DNA of 64,000 nucleotides, taken from the NCBI RefSeq assembly GCF_014287875.1, contig NZ_JACOPN010000003.1, positions 124,001-188,000 of the forward strand, given 5' to 3'. Below are positions 59,598 through 64,000 of the stretch, one piece after another. The position numbers and the translations under genes are program-made. The notes under the pieces were generated by a model. It was not told where the DNA came from. It saw nothing but the letters and a program-made list of their open reading frames with translations, and did no database searches. This DNA is from Flintibacter faecis. GTDB lineage: Bacteria; Bacillota; Clostridia; Oscillospirales; Oscillospiraceae. Each line of letters starts with the position of its first letter. Within the stretch, counting starts at the first letter, position 1.

Positions 59598-59627
59598 ATT
59601 ATAACACGCCCCCCGCCGGGAAGTAAA
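59598..59627 (-). promoter_or_regulatory. Promoter of the cobalamin locus
   Basis: TTTACT (59622-59627), 18 bp, then TATAAT (59598-59603) on the minus strand, directly before the riboswitch. Confidence 0.6.
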
Positions 59628-59685
59628 CAAAAAAGCGTCCGGTCGGCAGCGAAAAACTGCCGACCGGACATGCCGGATCTGTGTT

Positions 59686-60570
59686 TTAATTCTTTGCCGC
59701 ATCCATCAGGGCGGTGAAGAAGGGCAGGAAGGAGTCATCCCCCTCCACCACCCGCCACTCTGGGTGGAACTGCACGCCCAGCATAAAAGTCTTGTCCTGC
59801 ATCTCCAGGGCCTCCACCAGACCGTCGTCAGAGTGAGCGGTGACGGTGAGCCCCTCCCCCACGGTCTTGATCCCCTGGTGGTGCCAGGAGTTCACATTCA
59901 GCTTGCCCGCGCCCATGATCTGGGCGAGCAGGCTGCCGTCCTCGATGGTCACATCGTGATAGGTGAAGTCCACCAGCTCCGGGTCCCGGTGCTGGATGTC
60001 GCTGTCAAACTGGGTGGGCAGGTCCTGATACAGCGTGCCGCCGCACACCACGTTCATCACCTGCATGCCCCGGCAGGTGGCCAGGGTAGGAAAGTCCTCG
60101 TCCAGGGCGGCGGTCATCATCCAATAGTCCGAGGTATCCCGGGCGGGGTTAGGCTCCTCCAGCATGGAGTCGGGCTCCTCGTTGTAATAGCTGGGGTCCA
60201 CGTCCTCGCCCCCGGTGAGGATCAGGGCATCCACCGTGTCCAGGGCCGCCTTGGCGCTGTCCAGATCGGTGGCCTGCTCCAGCAGGACGGGCTCGCCCCC
60301 GGCCCGGGTCACCGCATCGATATAGGCCTGGGTATCCTCGTCCACCTCTCCGTTTTCAAAGTCCGCCAGCCAGGCCAGGCCCACCCGGACCTTCTCCGCA
60401 TTCTGAGCGCTGCTCTGGCTGCCGGAGACAGCGGAGGCAGAACCGGCGGAATTGCTCTGGGTGCTCTGGGCGCTCTGCTGTCCGCACCCGGCCAGCAGGG
60501 CGGCGGTCATCCCCAGGGCCAGCGCCAGGGACAGGAGCTTATTGGGCTTGTTCATAACGTGCTTCATCAT
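59686..60570 (-). CDS. Lipoprotein-type C26 glutamine amidotransferase (gamma-Glu-GABA hydrolase family)
   Basis: About 294 aa. A lipobox signal (ALLAGCGQQ) and a Ser/Gln-rich linker precede a class I amidotransferase domain. The nucleophile elbow is LATCRGMQVMNV, and the His/Glu pair is in GVQFHPEWR. The family hydrolyses gamma-glutamyl amides in the cytoplasm. Here the signal peptide predicts an extracytoplasmic enzyme, perhaps acting on peptidoglycan or dietary gamma-glutamyl compounds (inference). Start choice among clustered ATGs (60570, 60567, 60554) is uncertain. Confidence 0.82.
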   Translation of the reverse strand: MMKHVMNKPNKLLSLALALGMTAALLAGCGQQSAQSTQSNSAGSASAVSGSQSSAQNAEKVRVGLAWLADFENGEVDEDTQAYIDAVTRAGGEPVLLEQATDLDSAKAALDTVDALILTGGEDVDPSYYNEEPDSMLEEPNPARDTSDYWMMTAALDEDFPTLATCRGMQVMNVVCGGTLYQDLPTQFDSDIQHRDPELVDFTYHDVTIEDGSLLAQIMGAGKLNVNSWHHQGIKTVGEGLTVTAHSDDGLVEALEMQDKTFMLGVQFHPEWRVVEGDDSFLPFFTALMDAAKN

Positions 60571-60640
60571 CAACACACAGCTTTCTTTTTAGAATCACGC
60601 CTGTCCCCCTGCCCTCCTCTCCCCCGCTCTCTCCAGGCAC

Positions 60641-60684
60641 AAAAACAGGGTATCGGTCTGCCCTCCCGGCGCACCGATACCCTG
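60641..60684 (-). terminator. Terminator of the structured ncRNA
   Basis: A 12-bp stem CAGGGTATCGGT/ACCGATACCCTG is followed by TTTTTG on the minus strand. Confidence 0.85.
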
Positions 60685-60978
60685 TACTGTCCTAAGATCA
60701 TTCCCGTGACGCTTGTTCGCCCCTCTGCCGTGCAGAAGCCTATCACGCTTATTGACCATTTTACAAGCGGTGCGCGCCCTTTGGCGCAGAACTTATAAAA
60801 TCCGGGCACTTCCGCCCGATCAATAAGGCAACCACGTTGCCAATCCGCACCCGCGGTGCGGTCCCCGGCTCTTCGACGGGTTTTCGGCATTTGACCCGGC
60901 CGTCCGTGTAGCCTCGATCCCCCCGGATGGGGGATGGTCAAAACGTGCGCTTGGCACTCAGCGTCCGAAAAAACGAAC
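60641..60978 (-). ncRNA. Structured non-coding RNA (possibly raiA-type)
   Basis: About 335 nt bounded by a strong promoter and a strong terminator, with no convincing reading frame. The minus strand shows successive hairpins: ATCCCCC/GGGGGGAT, CCGCACC/GGTGCGG, GGCAAC/GTTGCC, CGGGC/GCCCG and GCGCC/GGCGC. Purine-rich unpaired stretches between them (ATGCCGAAAACCCG, CGAAGAGCC, GGGGACCG) look conserved-RNA-like. The layout resembles the raiA motif as I remember it. tmRNA, RNase P, SRP and 6S signatures were not found. The family call is tentative, but a discrete ncRNA gene is well supported. Confidence 0.6.
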
Positions 60979-60984
60979 GAGCTT

Positions 60985-61014
60985 TTTATACCATGGAATG
61001 CTCCCATGTGTCAA
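60985..61014 (-). promoter_or_regulatory. Promoter of the structured ncRNA
   Basis: TTGACA (61009-61014), 18 bp, then TATAAA (60985-60990) on the minus strand. Confidence 0.75.
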
Positions 61015-61044
61015 TATGTATTCCGAATGAAATTTTTTATCCGC

Positions 61045-62715
61045 TCAGACTTGATAACAGCCGCCGCCGATAAACTCCCGCACCAGGGATGTTTTGGGCA
61101 CATCGTCGGCGGGGATGGGCAGGGAATAGCTGAGGAATTTCAGCAGGCGCTTGGCCTCTACATACTCCCGGCTGTCCCGGGGCACGCTGAAGAGCAGGGG
61201 CTCCACATAAGTTTTCAGCAGGGCCGTCTCATAGATGAGGGCGGAGTTGAACACCGCATCGGCGCTGTCCTGATAGGGGAAGATGTTCCGCTCCTCCCCC
61301 CGGCGGACGGAGGGCCACATGCGGATGGTGGCCTGGGCGCTGTAGCCCCGGGTGCGGGCATCCCGCTCAATGCGCCGCAGCAGCCGGGCATCGGTGGTGG
61401 GGATGCGGTTGTGGTCGTCCACATTCAGGGTGGTCAGGCAGCTGATGTAAATTTTGAACATGCTCTCCCGGGGCAGGGCGCTGGCAAACCGGTCGTTGAG
61501 ACAGTGGATGCCCTCGATGACCAGCACGTCGTGCTCCCCCAGGGTCAGCTGCTCGCCGTTATACTCCCGCTCCCCCTTCTTGAAGTTATAGGTGGGCAGA
61601 TCGATGGTCTCCCCCCGCAGCAGGCGGCCCATGTCCGTGTTGAAGCGCTCCACGTCCATGGCCTCCAGACATTCAAAGTCATACTGCCCGTCGGCATCTC
61701 TGGGGGCAAGCACCCGGTTTTTGAAATAGTTATCCGTGGCGATGGGGTGGGGTGTCAGGCCGCAGGCCATCAGCTGGGTGGACAGCCGGTGGGAGAAGGT
61801 GGTCTTGCCGGAGGAGGAGGGCCCGGCGATCATCACAAAGCGCACATCCCGGCGCTGGGCGATCTCCTGGGCGATGTCGCCGATCTGCTTTTCCATCAGG
61901 GCCTCCTGCCCCAGGATCAGCTGGGTGGACAGCCCGGCGGAGATCATGTCGTTGATCTCCCCCACATTGTCGATGTGCATGGTCGCCGTGCGCCGGGCCA
62001 TGTCGTGCATGGCACGGAACACCTTGATAGAGGGCTGGAACTCCCCCAGGTGCTCCGGGTCGCTCTGGCTGGGCAGACGAAGAACGAAGCCGTCCTCAAA
62101 GGGCTCCAGGGCAAAGCACTTCACATAGCCCGCGTTGGGAGCCATATAGCCATAAAAATAGTCGGTGAAGTCCCCCATGGTGTACAGGTTCACCCGAGAG
62201 CTGATGCGGTAGCTCAGCAGCCGGGCCTTGTCCTCCATGCCCATAGCCCGCAGCCGCTCTACCCCGTCGTCCGTGCTCATAGACTGCTTGACGATGGGCA
62301 TTTTCTCTGCCGCCAGCACCCGCATTCGGGCCTCCACCCGCTCCAGCAGGTCCTTGTCCAGGGTAAAGTCCCCCATCGCACGCAGGAACAGGGCGTGGCT
62401 CAGGGAATACTCCACACGCACCCGGCGTATTTTATCCCGGCCCACGGTGTCGTAAAAGGCTTTCAGCAGCAGGAGCAGGGCGGTGCGCTCATAGGTCTGC
62501 ATCCCGGGCCGGTCCGCCGCCGTGACCATGGTCAGGGCGCAGTCCCGGTCCAGCTTTTTGTGCAGCTCACACAGCTTTCCGTTCCGGTTGACCAGCAAAA
62601 CATCGTGGGGATAGTCCCCCTGCACCTGGTCCGCGATGGTTTGAAAGGTCGTTCCGGCGGGATAGTCCCGGGTCGTCTGGCCCATGGTCACACGAAACAT
62701 CTGATTGTTTTCCAT
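61045..62715 (-). CDS. Nucleoside (uridine) kinase-like protein with TGS-type N-terminus
   Basis: About 556 aa. Residues 1-70 resemble a TGS domain. About 70-230 is a threonyl-tRNA-synthetase editing-like region, with HALFLRAMGDFT and YTMGDFTDYFYGYM. A uridine-kinase/phosphoribulokinase P-loop domain follows (IAGPSSSGKTTFSHRLS near 298, DNYFKNR, LVIEGIHCLND). This composite is common in Clostridia and annotated as nucleoside kinase. The true substrate is unproven. The ATG at 62715 sits eight bases after AGGAGG. An ATG at 62721 is too close to it. Confidence 0.85.
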   Translation of the reverse strand: MENNQMFRVTMGQTTRDYPAGTTFQTIADQVQGDYPHDVLLVNRNGKLCELHKKLDRDCALTMVTAADRPGMQTYERTALLLLLKAFYDTVGRDKIRRVRVEYSLSHALFLRAMGDFTLDKDLLERVEARMRVLAAEKMPIVKQSMSTDDGVERLRAMGMEDKARLLSYRISSRVNLYTMGDFTDYFYGYMAPNAGYVKCFALEPFEDGFVLRLPSQSDPEHLGEFQPSIKVFRAMHDMARRTATMHIDNVGEINDMISAGLSTQLILGQEALMEKQIGDIAQEIAQRRDVRFVMIAGPSSSGKTTFSHRLSTQLMACGLTPHPIATDNYFKNRVLAPRDADGQYDFECLEAMDVERFNTDMGRLLRGETIDLPTYNFKKGEREYNGEQLTLGEHDVLVIEGIHCLNDRFASALPRESMFKIYISCLTTLNVDDHNRIPTTDARLLRRIERDARTRGYSAQATIRMWPSVRRGEERNIFPYQDSADAVFNSALIYETALLKTYVEPLLFSVPRDSREYVEAKRLLKFLSYSLPIPADDVPKTSLVREFIGGGCYQV

Positions 62716-62857
62716 GTTCATATCCTCCTCCGGGCCGCGTCACCGCCGCCCGTGTATCATTTCTGTCTCTGTCGGGGATAAGAATATTATATCGGCCCCA
62801 GCCCGACACTTCAAGAGACAAAGCCCGCCCGGTGTCGCCTTTTCCGCAAAAACACGC

Positions 62858-62883
62858 CCGCCCCTCCAAAATCAGAGGGGCGG
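62858..62883 (-). terminator. SASP gene terminator
   Basis: The stem CCGCCCCTC/GAGGGGCGG is followed on the minus strand by GGCGTGTTTTTG. Confidence 0.7.
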
Positions 62884-62918
62884 ACGCAGACTTGCCTACT
62901 TTGTTAAGCAGACTGGGA

Positions 62919-63125
62919 TCACTTCATGCCGTTCTCATAGGCCTCGATCATCTTCTTGACCATCTGGCCGCCCACAGAGCCGGCCTCACGGCTGGTCAGG
63001 TCGCCGTTATAGCCCTGCTTCAGGTTTACGCCGACCTGGTTGGCGGCCTCCATCTTGAACTGGTCCATGGCCTGGCGCGCATTGGGGATCATAATGTTGT
63101 TGCCCTTGTTGTTAGAGTTAGACAT
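62919..63125 (-). CDS. Alpha/beta-type small acid-soluble spore protein
   Basis: A 68-aa DNA-coating spore protein. PNARQAMDQFKMEAANQVGV, then a core with LTSREAGSVGGQMVKKMIE, are the two conserved SASP blocks. It saturates and protects spore DNA. The ATG at 63125 has AAAGGAG upstream. A sigma-G-like promoter and a 5' leader hairpin precede it. Its presence shows an endospore-forming lineage. Confidence 0.95.
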   Translation of the reverse strand: MSNSNNKGNNIMIPNARQAMDQFKMEAANQVGVNLKQGYNGDLTSREAGSVGGQMVKKMIEAYENGMK

Positions 63126-63183
63126 GATGCGTTTCTCCTTTTCTCTTTTTGGTTTGTTGGGTCGTGGATGGAACATCCACTGC

Positions 63184-63212
63184 TAGCATGGCCCCCAGCG
63201 CCCCGGATATGC
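63184..63212 (-). promoter_or_regulatory. Sigma-G-like promoter of the SASP gene
   Basis: GCATA (63208-63212), 17 bp, then CATGCTA (63184-63190) on the minus strand, close to the forespore sigma-G pattern. A perfect hairpin GTGGATG-GAA-CATCCAC (63164-63180) follows at the 5' end of the transcript. Upstream, 63213-63437 holds no convincing gene. Confidence 0.55.
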
Positions 63213-63437
63213 GTGTTCTGTCCTGCCTCTTTTTGACAAAAACATCAAAACTCGTCCCTGCAGCGCCAACTCCTAGCTCATCACTATAAACGTCTGCTCG
63301 TCAAAGGAAACCGCACCCTCGACGAGGAGGACCTGCTGAACATGATGCACCACAGCACCCACCTGGTGCGGGCAGAGGACCTGGCCTGATGTGCTGGCAT
63401 GGTATCGTCCCAAGGCCGATTTCTTCCCTTTAAACGC

Positions 63438-63482
63438 AAAAGACAGCGGCCCCGCCTTTCAGAGACGAAGCCGCTGTCTTTT
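63438..63482 (-). terminator. Terminator of the LysR-type gene
   Basis: A perfect 13-bp stem AAAAGACAGCGGC/GCCGCTGTCTTTT, T-rich on the minus strand. Confidence 0.8.
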
Positions 63483-63495
63483 CATGTTCCCTTGT

Positions 63496-64000
63496 CTATG
63501 GATTCCCACTGCCGTCCAAGGCGCGGTCAATGCGTTCCATGATCCATTTGGCCTGGGGTGACAGGGGCACCTCCGGGTCGCAGACATATCCCGCCTGCAT
63601 CAGCCCGTCCGCACCCTGAATGGGCACCCGGTGGATCTCTGGGCTGCCGTAGGGGGTGCAGATATCCATCACGCCCAGGCAGCACACATCCGTGTACTGC
63701 AGCATGCTGGAGGCCAGGTGGTCGCTGTTGGTATAGACCCAGTGGCTGAGCTCCTGGGCATCCACTGCCCCCACGCTCACTGTCTCCAGGTGGTGCTCCA
63801 CCGAGAAGAAGTCCCGCACGCCCCGGATGAGCTTCAGCCCGGGCACCTGGCTGATATCCATCTGTTCCGCCCGGTACAGGGGGTGCTCCGGGCCCACATA
63901 GAGACACAGCCGCTTTGTACCTCTGGGCAGAAAGCACAGCCGCCGATAATTGATGATGTTCTGAAAGACCTCCAGGCGCTTCTGGGCCACAAAGACCACA
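63496..64000 (-). CDS. LysR-family regulator, C-terminal part (5' end outside window)
   Basis: The visible 167 codons form the second half of a LysR substrate-binding domain: YVGPEHPLYRAEQMDISQVPGLKLI, HHLETVSVGAVDAQELSHWV, and the C-terminal AKWIMERIDRAL. The HTH domain lies beyond the right edge. The target is unknown. Confidence 0.75.
   Translation of the reverse strand, partial: VVFVAQKRLEVFQNIINYRRLCFLPRGTKRLCLYVGPEHPLYRAEQMDISQVPGLKLIRGVRDFFSVEHHLETVSVGAVDAQELSHWVYTNSDHLASSMLQYTDVCCLGVMDICTPYGSPEIHRVPIQGADGLMQAGYVCDPEVPLSPQAKWIMERIDRALDGSGNP

Noticed and set aside
60641..60978. tmRNA, RNase P RNA, SRP RNA or 6S RNA
   Set aside because: No tRNA-like ends or tag frame, no GAGGAAAGUCC or ACAGAAA-type motifs, no GGAAGGAAGCAG loop, and the ends do not pair into a 6S-type closing stem.
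60570..61007. A 145-codon minus-strand frame covering the ncRNA
   Set aside because: It starts upstream of the predicted -10, lacks domains, and its codons fall across conserved-looking hairpins. The RNA interpretation fits better.
60934..62781. A 615-codon plus-strand open frame
   Set aside because: Antisense to the TGS/kinase gene with its intact P-loop. Composition is typical of a shadow frame.
63246..63390. An open plus-strand stretch of about 48 codons ending in RAEDLA and stop
   Set aside because: No start codon, RBS or family match. It may be a gene remnant but is too short to support.
1..64000. CRISPR arrays, prophage or conjugative modules
   Set aside because: No regularly spaced direct repeats, Cas, integrase, terminase or relaxase genes were seen. 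The only mobile DNA is the IS4-type element and the small repeat.

Overview
The window is a GC-rich chromosomal stretch (about 60% by eye) from a spore-forming, S-layer-bearing monoderm. It carries an alpha/beta-type small acid-soluble spore protein with a sigma-G-like promoter, several SLH-domain proteins, NrdR, a clostridial-type PurF and classic TTGACA/TATAAT promoters. The gene content and style suggest a gut Oscillospiraceae-type member of the Clostridia (Flavonifractor/Lawsonibacter-like). That placement is inference, because no marker rRNA is present. No prophage, CRISPR array or conjugative element was seen.

Layout. 0-1.8 kb (minus): a small redox cluster (48-aa CXXC membrane protein, NapH-like polyferredoxin, TlpA-like thioredoxin lipoprotein), divergent from a two-component system (1.9-3.8 kb), then an O6-methylguanine-DNA methyltransferase. 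4.5-12.3 kb (minus): an eight-gene sugar-acid operon (DapA-family aldolase, TctCBA transporter, KDPG aldolase with an extra C-terminal domain, DhaK, DhaL, KDG kinase), divergent from its probable IclR regulator. 13.5-33.9 kb (minus): a 17-gene, 20-kb operon. It encodes a Crp/Fnr regulator, PP2C phosphatase, a complete monoderm Tad/Flp pilus machine (TadZ, TadA, TadB, TadC, Flp pilin, TadE-like and DUF5702 proteins, prepilin peptidase), then WG-repeat, FHA, Ser/Thr kinase and giant SLH surface proteins. A PrfA-like box sits at about -41.5 of its predicted promoter.

34-38 kb: tRNA-Ser(CGA), two M16 peptidase homologues (YmfF/YmfH) and lgt. 38.2-40.2 kb: an AT-rich element, bounded by 17-bp inverted repeats and an 8-bp direct repeat, that has split the lgt terminator. 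It carries a decayed IS4-type transposase and a lipoprotein gene. 40.2-46.4 kb: a TRIC/UPF0126 channel, a lower-GC MerR/nitrilase/YjiH module, a LytTR remnant and a gamma-glutamyltransferase. 46.5-50.2 kb: purF, nrdR and an AGCS amino-acid symporter.

50.1-59.6 kb (minus) is the most striking locus. A cobalamin riboswitch leads into an SLH-anchored protein that joins an alpha/alpha-repeat region to a DUF4430 (transcobalamin C-terminal-like) domain. It is followed by a secreted alpha/alpha-repeat protein, a separate DUF4430 protein, an ECF T-component, and one polypeptide combining two ECF ATPases with an S-component. Together this looks like a Gram-positive intrinsic-factor-like corrinoid capture and uptake system. 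The right end holds a lipoprotein-type C26 amidotransferase, a promoter-and-terminator-bounded structured ncRNA (possibly raiA-type), a TGS/uridine-kinase-like protein, the SASP gene and a partial LysR regulator.
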